Shown here piece after piece: positions 1 to 9,655 of a stretch of DNA of 64,000 bases (within the stretch, counting starts at the first letter, position 1; every line of letters starts with the position of its first letter). Both the position numbers and the translations under genes were made by a program. A model generated the notes under the pieces. The model worked only from the letters and a program-made list of their open reading frames with translations, ran no database searches and was not told where the DNA came from. The DNA is from Saprospiraceae bacterium (lineage in GTDB: Bacteria; Bacteroidota; Bacteroidia; Chitinophagales; Saprospiraceae). The stretch is taken from the NCBI GenBank assembly GCA_028282725.1, contig JANQHF010000073.1:40349-104348 (forward strand). The letters run 5' to 3'.

Positions 1-2
1 AT

Positions 3-3000
3 AAGAACGGAAGATATTTTAATTACAGCATGGCTTGTCCGGCTTCCTTCCCAACAGTAGCTAAAAAGGAAACAATCATCAGCGCATGTGAGACACCCGT
101 ACTCAAAATGCAATGCGATGTATGTGTGATACCCGGACTGGCAAAGGCAGTTACTAATGTTGCGACAGCAAGTAGTGGAGTTCAGGGTAATGTAGATGTA
201 ACTTTTAAATTCACCCTCACGAATACCGGACCGGCAGAGATGATCAACTTGCAGATCAATGACGACCTGGCATCTTTGCCCGGCTATGTTGGCATCATAA
301 ACGGACCTACGATTACCATGGATCAAGGCAGTGTGCCAGCCGTGGTGAATCCGGCTTATGCCGGGATGGGCAACCTGCTCAACGGGACATCCGGAAGTCT
401 GAACGATGGCGAGGACCTTTGCGTAGAAATCGTTATTGAGTTTGATCCGACCAATACACCAAATGGTACGGTGAATACAGCAACAGGTGGAGGAACCCCA
501 CCAACCGGATCACCTGTCCTTTTGGATAATTCCAATAATGGTCTGAATCCGGATCCGAATGGTATGGTACCGACTCCTTTGAACCTCCCGAGAATAGATC
601 TTGCAAAGGAAATTACCAATTTAATGCTTGCCGGGGCACCTGGTAAGTTTCTTGCGGAGATCACCCTCAATGTCATGAATACCGGTAATGTAGTCCTGAA
701 CAACGTGGTTATCGTCGACGATATAGCCAGTCAATTAGGTGCATCATTCGTGGGTATGAATACACCTCCGGTTGAAGATCCAAATTTTGATGGCAGGACC
801 GATACCGATATTCCTATAGGAACCCTCGCAATAGGACAAATGAGGACTGTTGTCTTTACGATCGAGATCATGTCACCAGTCCCAGGCTCCAACCAGGCAA
901 ATGCCAGTGGTCAGGGCCTTGGGCCGAATGGTATGACCATTACAGTCACGGATCCGTCGGATGCAGGTTTGGATCCCCAATCCACAAATCCAAATTCGCC
1001 CTCTGTAAATGGAACAGGGGTGCCCAATACTGCGACCAACCCGACCCTTTTCGGTCCGGGAGCAACACGCCTGGCCAATGGTTTGACAGGAAGTCTTTCC
1101 TGTCCGGATCAAATGAACGTCGTACTTGGTAGAAATTGTACCGCAAAGTTGCTGACCAATTTTGCCGGAAACGGTCCTGCAGGTGGCTTGTATGCCGTTG
1201 AAATATTCGTTGAGGGCGTTTATGTAGGTAATATGTTAAACAGGAGCCATGTAGGGAAAAAGATCATTTACAAGTTTACCGATCTCTCTACGGGAGCGAG
1301 CTGTTGGGGAAATATCAACCTGGAGGACAAAAATCTTCCTGAGCACAAGACATCTACTCAAACCGTCATGTGCAGCGCACCACTTCCCGGACTGGAGAAG
1401 CTGGCAGACGTAATTAAAAGACTGGATACCGAATGTGGAACGCCTGTCACCGATGTTGTAGAAAGCTTTGTAACAGAAGGGAATACCTGCGGTGGGCTTC
1501 GCAGTATCAGGAAAATTACAGGGGTAGCAACCATTGATGGCAATAAGATGATTGTTCCATTGCGAACAGATACAATAATAGAAACACCCCTGGATACAAG
1601 TATGGTAACCTGTCCAATAGGTGGTCCCACGCAACGGGATGCTTTGAAATTGAACTGTGAAGAACTTGATTTCCAATACCCCACACCCGAAGTGGTTGAA
1701 TACTACTACACGGAATACTTTAAGTCAAAAGGATATAAGGCGGCAGCAGCAAAAGCAAAAGCCATTCAAAGAGCTTATCCTCATGTGGAAAAAGGTATTG
1801 TACCGGATTCCGTCATCGATCGGATCAACCGTACGATTACGAGCACTACGGTTCCTACCAAGGTCCTGCTTAATGGTGTATGGGTCATATTGGATATCGT
1901 ACAAAAAGATACCACCTACGATACGATCTGGAAGAGAACGGACTATCCAGGCCTGATTCCATTGCCTAAAGGAGTAACGTGCAATATAAGTGTGAAATGC
2001 ACCGATTGGCATTTTCCGGGATGTACGGGTGACAGTGCTAAAATCATGAGAAACTGGCAGCTCCTGGATTGGTGTAACGGAAGGATCAAGGAGTGCACCC
2101 AGTGGATTCTCGTAGAACCCAAAGATCCACATTTTACAAAAGTCTTGGGTAAAAAGGTCACGAAGAATAGTGATGGGTCCATAGACTTTTACAAAATGTG
2201 GCCAAACAAGATTGTACCTGTTGGCATTGCTCCGTGGACATGCGCAGCGGAATTACAACTAAGTGCTATGGTGGATTGGAGCTGTATATCCGATGGCTAT
2301 GTGGGATGGACAACAAGTGCCGGAACTATTGGAAATGATCTGGTCTTGCGTGGATTGTGGTTGGGAGAAGAAGCAGAAGTGACTGCTACCTTGCTGGGTT
2401 GCCATAGTCTTGCTGTTCCGGTGACTTTCACCTTTACAGTCAGGCCAATCAATAATATCTATCCCGTACCGATTGCAGAGGATCAGGTATATGTCACCAT
2501 TACAGGAGATCCTACAGGAACCGTTTCGCCTGATGGTGGAGTGGCCAAGGTATTTGTTGATGCCATCGATGCAGGATCGCATAATGCGGGCTGTGGCGAT
2601 GTCGAGGGATGCCTGCTATTAAAAGAAGAGTTGGAAAATCCAGTCATCATTGGTGGTGTACATGTATCCGTGGGTGGACACCTGATCTATCATGCAGCCC
2701 AATGTGTACCTGACGGAATCCTGAAAGGAAAACCGGAGACAAAGTTGACACCGGCCATTCCCGATATTCCATATGTCTATTGTAAGGACTATGTCAAATT
2801 CTGTTGTGCTGATGTCGGAGAAAATCAAGTGGCACTTGTCGTTACAAACGAGGGTGGCCGAACAGCCTACTCCTGGTCGACTGTCGTAGTTGAAGATAAA
2901 TCAAGTGCTTCCGCATTCTGTGTGGATGGTGTCATCGACTGTAGTGATGAATTTGATGTTAATGATTACAAACCTGTGATTCAATCTACTGTCTGTGCGG

Positions 3001-5672
3001 ACTATGAATTGATTCCTGAGGTTACTTATGATTTGGATGCTTGTGGCGCGGGTTACTATACCATCGTATGGAGCAATGCCAGTGGTGATGAAATATGTGT
3101 CAGTGATATTACGGTACTTGGAATAAACAACTTCAATCCTTATGAGATCAAATGGCCGAAACATTACACAGGTGAAGAAGTAAACGGCCTGATCAGAGAA
3201 TGTGAATTGTGGTTAAATGCAAATGGTGATCCCGTCCTGGATTCCAAAGGCAATGCGCAATATCGAATTGTAGAGTATTCAGGAAAGGTTGCAATGGGAG
3301 CGACCTTCGAATGTGTCGAAGGAGGCAATACCGGTGCACCAGTTTGGTGTGAAGTAGAGTGTTCATTGATCGGATCAACATTTGAACCATTGGAAGTTGA
3401 CGCATCCGAAGCATGTACCAAGGTAATCAGGAGGTGGACTGTAATCGATTGGTGTGTCTGGGATCCGAATTCAGCCAATCCGGATGATGACAATGATACG
3501 GAATACGATCAATTCCAGGCAATAGATGATGAGTGGTTGGATGACTATGATCCTGCACAGGCAGGCAAGTGGTTTACTGATTATCGTCAGGCATACGAGA
3601 ATGGACCGGTGAATTATCCTGATGGAATTGGTGTCGTTACAAAGTTGGCTTGTGAATCATGTGATAAAACAAATGGTATTGCAGATGCGGTGTACTTCAG
3701 GTATAAGCGCGTTGATCCCGATGGTTATTATACCTTCGATCAAGTCATTAAAGTGATTGATAATTATCCTCCGACGATTGATGCCGAAGATCTCGTTATC
3801 ATTTCAGTATCAGAAGGAGCGACGGCTAAAGGTGATCCCACAGATGAATGTTTCACCGATGAGGATATTCCTGCAGCAGTAACTGATCTATGTGGTGAGA
3901 TTGACATTGCCACTGATGGTGCATCATGGTGGGTTGAAGTGTATGAGTCGGATGCAGACGGAGCAAAGGGCGATTTAATTACGGCAACTTCAAAATTTGG
4001 CTCCTCGATAGCGATGAACAGCCAGACAGGTTATCCTGGTGATTATCACCTCATCGTTTGGCTTGTCAAAGATGGTTGTGGTAATGAGGGAACAGCCAGC
4101 ACTCTTGTCTATTTCAAGGACCAGACACAGCCTACGCCGATCTGTATCCAGGATTTGAGCACGGCCATCATGCCGTCAAACGGAAGGGTAGAGATCTGGG
4201 CATCCGATTACGATCTTGGATCTTTCGACAATTGTTCGGAAGTGGAATTCTACTTCCTTGTCGATTCACTTGGAGTACCCACTGACGACCAGGAGAACGG
4301 TACATATACTCCAAATTTAGAAGTGACCTGTGATATTCTGAGTGCATTAGGTGGGTCTGAGACCATCGTTCTGGGATTATATGTAAGTGATGCAGAAGGC
4401 AATATTGACTTTTGTAACATCTCCCTGAATGTCAATGGAGCACAAGACATTTGTAACTTCAACTCAGGTGCTGCCCTGATTTCCGGTTTGGTCATTACAC
4501 CATTCGGCGATCGCGTAGAGCAAACTGAGATCTCCCTCAACGTCGGAGCTAAAGATCTCACGGATGTGGATGGTACTTATGCCTTTAACGGAAATGAAAT
4601 GTATTTGAGCTATGACTTAAAGGCACAAAAGGATGTCGATTATGCCAATGGTATATCTACCCTGGATCTCGTACTGATCCAAAGACATATTTTAGGTGAA
4701 GAGATTATCGATAATCCATACAACCTGATAGCAGCTGATGTAAATAATGATGGTCGAATCACTGGAATAGATCTTGTTGATTTGAGAAGATTGATCCTGG
4801 GAATTACCGATGACTTCCCGAGCAATGAAAGTTGGCGCTTTGTTGATGCCAAGGAGCAATTTGACGATCCGTCGAGCCCATTCCCGTTCACTGAGATTCT
4901 GAACATTTCAAGTCTTGACAAAAATATGATGGACGAGAACTTTATCGGTGTTAAAATTGGTGATGTGAATGGAACTGCTCGTGCCAACAGTCTTGTATTG
5001 GCAGATAGCAGGGCTTCCAGGGGTATTGAGCTCTATATGGAGAATGTGAGCGTTGGTCCGGGAGAGATCATTGAAGTTCCTGTGATTCTAAAGTCCAGCG
5101 AAGCACTGGTAGCCTTACAATTAACGCTGGAACTTCAATCCGTAGATTTTGTAGGCCTGAGACCTGGCGGAATGAACGTTGCTCCTGATCAATTTGCATT
5201 GCTTGATCAAAACACATTGACAATGGCCTGGTCGGCAATTGATGCTGCTCATTCGGTGTCCAGACTTTATACCCTGATATTAGAGGGACGGGAAAAAGCA
5301 TTATTGAGTGAATCGATCAGTCTGAGTTCGAGAGTAACCGAAGCGAGAGCCTATACTTCCGATGGAGAGCGACTTGATATAAATATGTCATTTGAATCTA
5401 TTGGTGCTGGTGAGTTTGCACTATGGCAAAACCAACCCAATCCATTCAGAGATGTTACAAATATTGGCTTTGATCTTCCGGAAGCAGGCCAGGCTACTCT
5501 GAGGATATTTGATGTAACCGGCGTAGAGATCTATGAGATCAATGGGGATTACCCAGCCGGATATAATGAAGTGATACTTAGGAAATCTGATCTATCCGGA
5601 TCGGGAGTCTTATATTATGAGTTGATGAGTGGAAATCATACTTCGACAAAACGAATGATACTCATTGAATAA
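3..5672 (+). CDS. Giant T9SS-secreted modular surface protein (5' end outside window)
   Basis: The frame is open to the first base of the window and the ATG at base 30 has no signal peptide after it, so I read this as a gene truncated by the window edge (at least 1,880 residues). From the ATG numbering: two DUF11-like beta-sandwich repeats (about 30-320), a long Cys- and Trp-rich central region with repeated WxxxDWC-type motifs, a dockerin-like pair of calcium loops (about 1537-1600, ADVNNDGRITGIDLVDLRR), a cohesin-like beta domain (about 1665-1790), and a type A T9SS C-terminal sorting domain over the last 80 residues (QNQPNPF, ending in KRMILIE). Such proteins cross the outer membrane through the Por/T9SS machinery and are usually attached to the surface or released. 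The role is likely adhesive or structural; no catalytic motif is visible. A strong terminator follows. Confidence 0.9.
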   Translation, partial: KNGRYFNYSMACPASFPTVAKKETIISACETPVLKMQCDVCVIPGLAKAVTNVATASSGVQGNVDVTFKFTLTNTGPAEMINLQINDDLASLPGYVGIINGPTITMDQGSVPAVVNPAYAGMGNLLNGTSGSLNDGEDLCVEIVIEFDPTNTPNGTVNTATGGGTPPTGSPVLLDNSNNGLNPDPNGMVPTPLNLPRIDLAKEITNLMLAGAPGKFLAEITLNVMNTGNVVLNNVVIVDDIASQLGASFVGMNTPPVEDPNFDGRTDTDIPIGTLAIGQMRTVVFTIEIMSPVPGSNQANASGQGLGPNGMTITVTDPSDAGLDPQSTNPNSPSVNGTGVPNTATNPTLFGPGATRLANGLTGSLSCPDQMNVVLGRNCTAKLLTNFAGNGPAGGLYAVEIFVEGVYVGNMLNRSHVGKKIIYKFTDLSTGASCWGNINLEDKNLPEHKTSTQTVMCSAPLPGLEKLADVIKRLDTECGTPVTDVVESFVTEGNTCGGLRSIRKITGVATIDGNKMIVPLRTDTIIETPLDTSMVTCPIGGPTQRDALKLNCEELDFQYPTPEVVEYYYTEYFKSKGYKAAAAKAKAIQRAYPHVEKGIVPDSVIDRINRTITSTTVPTKVLLNGVWVILDIVQKDTTYDTIWKRTDYPGLIPLPKGVTCNISVKCTDWHFPGCTGDSAKIMRNWQLLDWCNGRIKECTQWILVEPKDPHFTKVLGKKVTKNSDGSIDFYKMWPNKIVPVGIAPWTCAAELQLSAMVDWSCISDGYVGWTTSAGTIGNDLVLRGLWLGEEAEVTATLLGCHSLAVPVTFTFTVRPINNIYPVPIAEDQVYVTITGDPTGTVSPDGGVAKVFVDAIDAGSHNAGCGDVEGCLLLKEELENPVIIGGVHVSVGGHLIYHAAQCVPDGILKGKPETKLTPAIPDIPYVYCKDYVKFCCADVGENQVALVVTNEGGRTAYSWSTVVVEDKSSASAFCVDGVIDCSDEFDVNDYKPVIQSTVCADYELIPEVTYDLDACGAGYYTIVWSNASGDEICVSDITVLGINNFNPYEIKWPKHYTGEEVNGLIRECELWLNANGDPVLDSKGNAQYRIVEYSGKVAMGATFECVEGGNTGAPVWCEVECSLIGSTFEPLEVDASEACTKVIRRWTVIDWCVWDPNSANPDDDNDTEYDQFQAIDDEWLDDYDPAQAGKWFTDYRQAYENGPVNYPDGIGVVTKLACESCDKTNGIADAVYFRYKRVDPDGYYTFDQVIKVIDNYPPTIDAEDLVIISVSEGATAKGDPTDECFTDEDIPAAVTDLCGEIDIATDGASWWVEVYESDADGAKGDLITATSKFGSSIAMNSQTGYPGDYHLIVWLVKDGCGNEGTASTLVYFKDQTQPTPICIQDLSTAIMPSNGRVEIWASDYDLGSFDNCSEVEFYFLVDSLGVPTDDQENGTYTPNLEVTCDILSALGGSETIVLGLYVSDAEGNIDFCNISLNVNGAQDICNFNSGAALISGLVITPFGDRVEQTEISLNVGAKDLTDVDGTYAFNGNEMYLSYDLKAQKDVDYANGISTLDLVLIQRHILGEEIIDNPYNLIAADVNNDGRITGIDLVDLRRLILGITDDFPSNESWRFVDAKEQFDDPSSPFPFTEILNISSLDKNMMDENFIGVKIGDVNGTARANSLVLADSRASRGIELYMENVSVGPGEIIEVPVILKSSEALVALQLTLELQSVDFVGLRPGGMNVAPDQFALLDQNTLTMAWSAIDAAHSVSRLYTLILEGREKALLSESISLSSRVTEARAYTSDGERLDINMSFESIGAGEFALWQNQPNPFRDVTNIGFDLPEAGQATLRIFDVTGVEIYEINGDYPAGYNEVILRKSDLSGSGVLYYELMSGNHTSTKRMILIE

Positions 5673-5764
5673 CTGGAAATACGTTGCATAAATCATGAGA
5701 TTGAGAAGAAAATTGTATTTCCATCCGTAATAGCAGATTAATATCGGTTGGTCCGCTAAGAATT

Positions 5765-5796
5765 CCCGCCCTTTCTAAAGAGGGCGGGTTTTTTAT
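5765..5796 (+). terminator. Rho-independent terminator after the T9SS protein gene
   Basis: A perfect 8-bp GC-rich stem (CCCGCCCT / AGGGCGGG) with an 8-nt loop is followed directly by TTTTTTATTT. It sits about 90 bp after the stop codon of the giant secreted protein, so transcription very likely ends here. Confidence 0.9.
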
Positions 5797-5825
5797 TTAA
5801 TGAATCCGCCATCTCAATCAATAGA

Positions 5826-5945
5826 TACCCTATATTGAAGAGAAGAAGTATGTTAAGTTTAACACATATTACTTACCGCTGATCACTCAAATATCCATAG
5901 ATATGCTAATTCACTACAATAAAAGTTATCATTGTGTATAGGGTA
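5826..5945. promoter_or_regulatory. Inverted repeats in the leader of the LytTR regulator
   Basis: TACCCTATA at 5826-5834 is the exact reverse complement of TATAGGGTA at 5937-5945, just before the regulator start codon. Between them lies a short palindrome, TGTTAAGTTTAACA (5851-5864). LytTR proteins bind short paired motifs upstream of promoters, so autoregulation is possible, but no binding site is demonstrated and chance pairing is possible. Confidence 0.25.
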
Positions 5946-5961
5946 AAAGAAATCAACTAAT

Positions 5962-6681
5962 TTGAAGGTATTAATAATAGATGATGACTTTTCCTTCGTC
6001 ACCGAACTGAAAATGAATCTGGACAGGATCGGTGTAAGAAAGACTCAAACTGCAGCTACCGAAAGTGCGGCTATTAAGACTATTGTCGAATTTGAACCGG
6101 ACTTTGTCATTTGCGACATCAATCTGGGTGGTGAAAATAGTGGTCTCGTACTTTCCCAATTTCTTGCATCCCGTAAGATCCCATTTATCATTGTTACACA
6201 GTTTAAAGACGAGGATCTATATGATAATATCGTCAATTTCCAGCCTCTGGCTTACTTCATTAAGCCGCTTGATTATATAGCACTGAAATATACCATTAAC
6301 AATTTGTCCAAGGATCATATTATAGCACCTTCTTCCGGTGACCTGCACAGCGACACCTTTGGAGATTATGTCTTCATAAGGAAGAAGTCGAAATACGAAA
6401 AAGTCAATTATGCGGACATCGATTATATTGAAGCAGAAGGTAATTATATCACTTTCCACTGCCAGGGCAACAAATTTATCGTTAGGAGCTCGTTAAAAAA
6501 GTGTCTTGATCGGTTGTCATCTGACGATTTTGTTCAGGTACACCGGAACTACATTGTCAATATCAACCGGATCAAATCATATGATTTTGATAAAAACCAA
6601 ATCCTTGTAGAAGACGAAATATTGCCGGTTGGCCGATCCTTCAAATCAGCATTTAGAAAAGTACTACCACTGTTGAAATAA
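5962..6681 (+). CDS. LytTR-family response regulator (orphan)
   Basis: 239 residues. The N-terminal receiver domain has the acidic pocket IIDDD, phospho-acceptor D52 (VICDINLGG), a conserved Thr (IIVTQF) and a Lys in FIKPLD. The C-terminal LytTR DNA-binding domain (about 130-239) shows the typical IDYIEAEGNY and QVHRNYIVNINRI motifs. It starts at TTG; a TAA lies 18 bp upstream in frame and no ATG or GTG is available, so the start is forced. No histidine kinase of the LytS/YehU type lies beside it, so the partner kinase is elsewhere. In Bacteroidota such regulators control surface, gliding or secretion genes; a link to the T9SS cargo upstream is only positional. Confidence 0.9.
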   Translation: MKVLIIDDDFSFVTELKMNLDRIGVRKTQTAATESAAIKTIVEFEPDFVICDINLGGENSGLVLSQFLASRKIPFIIVTQFKDEDLYDNIVNFQPLAYFIKPLDYIALKYTINNLSKDHIIAPSSGDLHSDTFGDYVFIRKKSKYEKVNYADIDYIEAEGNYITFHCQGNKFIVRSSLKKCLDRLSSDDFVQVHRNYIVNINRIKSYDFDKNQILVEDEILPVGRSFKSAFRKVLPLLK

Positions 6682-6737
6682 AACAGGGATGTGAACATCC
6701 AAAAGGTGTATTCCTGAGTTTTTGAAGTTTATCTCAT

Positions 6738-6745
6738 TAGGTTTG
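6738..6745 (+). promoter_or_regulatory. Candidate -7 element before the EamA transporter
   Basis: TAGGTTTG matches the Bacteroidota -7 consensus TAnnTTTG exactly and lies about 77 bp before the transporter ATG. I do not see a TTTG -33 box at the usual 19-21 bp spacing, so the call rests on the -7 box alone. Confidence 0.35.
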
Positions 6746-6821
6746 TCATTGTATTCCCTGACAAAGTGGGATATTCGCCTGGTTAGATTGAAAGAATAAT
6801 TGTTGCAAACCCGCTCCGCTG

Positions 6822-7694
6822 ATGCTTATACTCTCGACTTGTATCCTGTGTAACGTCGTACTGGCCATTATTTTTAAATTTTTTCAGCGGTATCAAATAG
6901 ACAATTTGAATGCCATTATTGTCAATTACATAGTTTGCGTGCTATTTGCTTCCGTCTTACTGGGGGAAAGTGCTATTCCCGCGGATCTTTTCAACAAACC
7001 GTGGTGGGCATACAGTTTTTTGTTGTCATTTATCTTCATAACCGGATTTAACATTCTCGCTTTATCATTTCAAAAAAGCGGCGTAGCATTGACCGTCATT
7101 ATTCAAAAGATGTCGTTGATTATTCCGGCCGCTGTAGCAATTGCTCTGTATAATGAGCCTCTGGGGTTATTTAAGGGGCTCGGCATCCTCCTGGCCTTGG
7201 TTGCGATTATATTGGTCAACCTTCCTTCGAGGAATGATCCGAATTCAATTTCGATCTTCCACCCATTGATCATATATCCGCTGCTTACGTTTTTGCTCAG
7301 TGGGATCATCGAAGTCGTATTGTTCTTTGTAGAGGTAGAGGGAATGATTGAGCATGAGGGCATGCATTTCACTGCGACTTCTTTTGGAGGAGCAGCCGTA
7401 CTTGGGGCGATATACAGTACATATCGTATACTATCCGGAAAAGTCATACCACGGGGCAAAGAGATCCTGGCCGGAATTATTTTGGGTCTTCCCAATTACC
7501 TGACTATATATTTACTAGTGCTACTTTTGAGCCAGGGATGGCAAGGCTCAGTCTTATTCCCGGTGAACAGCATAGGCATCTTAATTTTGACCGCCGTGGT
7601 AGGATTCCTGTTCTTCAAGGAAAAAGCTGATCAAATGAAATTAGCAGGTATCGTCCTCGGTGTCTTGTCAATCCTATTGATCTCACAGGCATAA
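6822..7694 (+). CDS. EamA/DMT-family membrane transporter
   Basis: 290 residues, nearly all hydrophobic, with about ten predicted membrane segments arranged as two EamA repeats (about 1-130 and 150-290). The glycine- and proline-bearing helix IVLNEPLG-like stretch (ALYNEPLGLFKGLGILLALVA) and the closing FFKEKADQMKLAGIVLG segment are typical of drug/metabolite exporters. It acts in the inner membrane; the substrate cannot be read from sequence. It starts at an ATG 140 bp after the LytTR gene and 44 bp separate it from the DUF3604 gene, so it may be read with the next genes. Confidence 0.8.
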   Translation: MLILSTCILCNVVLAIIFKFFQRYQIDNLNAIIVNYIVCVLFASVLLGESAIPADLFNKPWWAYSFLLSFIFITGFNILALSFQKSGVALTVIIQKMSLIIPAAVAIALYNEPLGLFKGLGILLALVAIILVNLPSRNDPNSISIFHPLIIYPLLTFLLSGIIEVVLFFVEVEGMIEHEGMHFTATSFGGAAVLGAIYSTYRILSGKVIPRGKEILAGIILGLPNYLTIYLLVLLLSQGWQGSVLFPVNSIGILILTAVVGFLFFKEKADQMKLAGIVLGVLSILLISQA

Positions 7695-7738
7695 ACAAAG
7701 GTTAACCAGATGATCCATTCGAATAATTAGAAAGCACT

Positions 7739-9613
7739 ATGAACATCAAAATCTACCTTTTTCTATTCATCCTCCTGGCCGCTTCCTGCAACCAGTCAAC
7801 CGGGCCGGCTCAGCAACCTGGTTTGATCTCTGCAGATTCTAAGATTGAAGCAACTACAGATTCCTACTTATCTGAAAGACAGGCCTTTTTTGGCGATCTT
7901 CATATACATTCCGGCTGGTCTTTTGATGCCTTTATCTATAATGTGAGAACAGATCCGGGAGATGCTTATAGCTATGCCAGGGGAATTCCCATTAAAAGTC
8001 CGGCAGGAACCATCAAAATCAAGCGGCCATTGGATTTTGCCTCGGTCACTGACCATTCGGAATATCTTGGGGTCATGATGCAAATGATCAATCCCGAGAG
8101 CCCGCTTTATCAACTTGATATTGCCAGTAAAGTAAGGAGTCCGGATAGAGCCCAATCCATTGCCGCCTTTGGGGAAGTAGGAACAAGTATTGCCTCAAAT
8201 GTCCCTTTGGATCAACTATATGACCCTTCCATCATGTCCACGACCTGGGAAAAAGCCGTGGAAATTGCAGACGATCACTATGAACCGGGAGTCTTTACTA
8301 CGTTCCCCGGATACGAATGGACTTCTTCTCCCCGGTTTGGAGATGATCCCGAAAATCTTTATGCGGCAAATCTTCATAGAAATGTCATCTACAGGGGCAA
8401 CAAGGTAAGTTCGATTCCTTTTTCTTCATTTGACAGTCAGGATCCGGAAGAATTATGGAAATGGATGGAAGGGGAGAAAAGCAAGGGAATAGATTTGATC
8501 GCAATTCCACATAATGCCAATATGAGTGATGGGCTGATGTTTCCAAAAGAAACATTCAGCGGCAGACCAATTGACAGGAATTACGCACAATTGAGACATG
8601 ATAATGAGCCCTTGCAGGAAGTCGTACAAGTGAAAGGGCAATCTATGTCTCATCCTTTGCTACAAACTAATGATGAATTTGCCAATTTCGAAATCTATGC
8701 CTTCACTTTTGCTATAGGAGCACCTCCTCCCAGCAGACCGGAAGGAAGCTATGTCCGCGAGGCATTTGGAACAGGACTTCAAATGGGCGAGCAATTTGGC
8801 GTAAACCCATACAAATTTGGGATCATCGGTTCTTCCGATACTCATAATTCCGGGGGAACGATTGAAGAAGACAATTATTCCGGAAAATTCGGAGGGCTGG
8901 ACGGTACTCCCGGGCAACGATTGGCATCGGACAGTGCAGATGCCGTTGTCCGGTTCAAATATATGAGTGCTGCAGGTCTGGCTGGTGTATGGGCCGAGGA
9001 GAATACCAGGGAAGCTATTTATAAAGCACTCAAAAGAAAAGAGACATTTGCTACGTCCGGCACACGTCTTCAACTGAGATTTTTTGGTGGATCTGATTTC
9101 CGGGATCTCGATTTTGAAGATAGCGATTGGGTTAAAAAAGCCTATACCCAAGGAGTGCCAATGGGAGGCGATCTTCGGGATTTCAATGAGGCGCCTGCTT
9201 TTTTAATATGGGTCGCCAAGGATCCTGATGGTGCCAATCTGGACAGGGTGCAGATCATCAAGGCCTGGATTGATCAAAATGGAAACCCTGCAGAACGCAC
9301 TTATGACGTTCTCTGGTCAGAGGACAGGGAGCTTGATACAAATGGCGACCTGCCACCCGTTGGAAGTACTGTGAATGTCCCGGATGCATCGTACACAAAT
9401 AGTATCGGTGCCGTATCCCTTCAAGGAATTTGGAAAGATGTCGATTTCGACCCGGCAGTACCGGCGCTTTACTTTGTGAGAGTACTTGAAATCCCAACCC
9501 CTCGATGGAGTACGTTTGATGCAAAGGAATTGGGTATCGAGATCCCCAATACACTGGATGCCACCATCCAGGAGCGAGCTTGGTCAAGTCCCATATGGTA
9601 TCATCCCAACTGA
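7739..9613 (+). CDS. DUF3604-domain lipoprotein (PHP-like metal site)
   Basis: 624 residues with a lipoprotein signal peptide (LLAASC, Cys17). The body is a DUF3604 domain: FGDLHIHSGWSFDAF, DFASVTDHSEYLG and GSSDTHN place His and Asp residues as in the metal centre of PHP-type phosphoesterases, to which DUF3604 is thought to be related. A metal-dependent hydrolase on the periplasmic side of a membrane is a reasonable reading, but no substrate is established for the family that I know of. It opens a run of four same-strand genes with a PpiC-like foldase and a HupE/UreJ-like protein; I recall this trio recurring in marine bacteria, which would argue for a shared function. Confidence 0.85.
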   Translation: MNIKIYLFLFILLAASCNQSTGPAQQPGLISADSKIEATTDSYLSERQAFFGDLHIHSGWSFDAFIYNVRTDPGDAYSYARGIPIKSPAGTIKIKRPLDFASVTDHSEYLGVMMQMINPESPLYQLDIASKVRSPDRAQSIAAFGEVGTSIASNVPLDQLYDPSIMSTTWEKAVEIADDHYEPGVFTTFPGYEWTSSPRFGDDPENLYAANLHRNVIYRGNKVSSIPFSSFDSQDPEELWKWMEGEKSKGIDLIAIPHNANMSDGLMFPKETFSGRPIDRNYAQLRHDNEPLQEVVQVKGQSMSHPLLQTNDEFANFEIYAFTFAIGAPPPSRPEGSYVREAFGTGLQMGEQFGVNPYKFGIIGSSDTHNSGGTIEEDNYSGKFGGLDGTPGQRLASDSADAVVRFKYMSAAGLAGVWAEENTREAIYKALKRKETFATSGTRLQLRFFGGSDFRDLDFEDSDWVKKAYTQGVPMGGDLRDFNEAPAFLIWVAKDPDGANLDRVQIIKAWIDQNGNPAERTYDVLWSEDRELDTNGDLPPVGSTVNVPDASYTNSIGAVSLQGIWKDVDFDPAVPALYFVRVLEIPTPRWSTFDAKELGIEIPNTLDATIQERAWSSPIWYHPN

Positions 9614-9655
9614 AAAAGATAATTTACAAATGTCATCATAAGGTTCTTTCCCAAA

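Noticed and set aside
1236-1676. 146-codon minus-strand ORF inside the giant secreted protein gene
   Set aside because: It is a shadow of a well-supported coding frame, with no signal peptide or domain. The other minus-strand ORFs at 356-5301 were rejected for the same reason.
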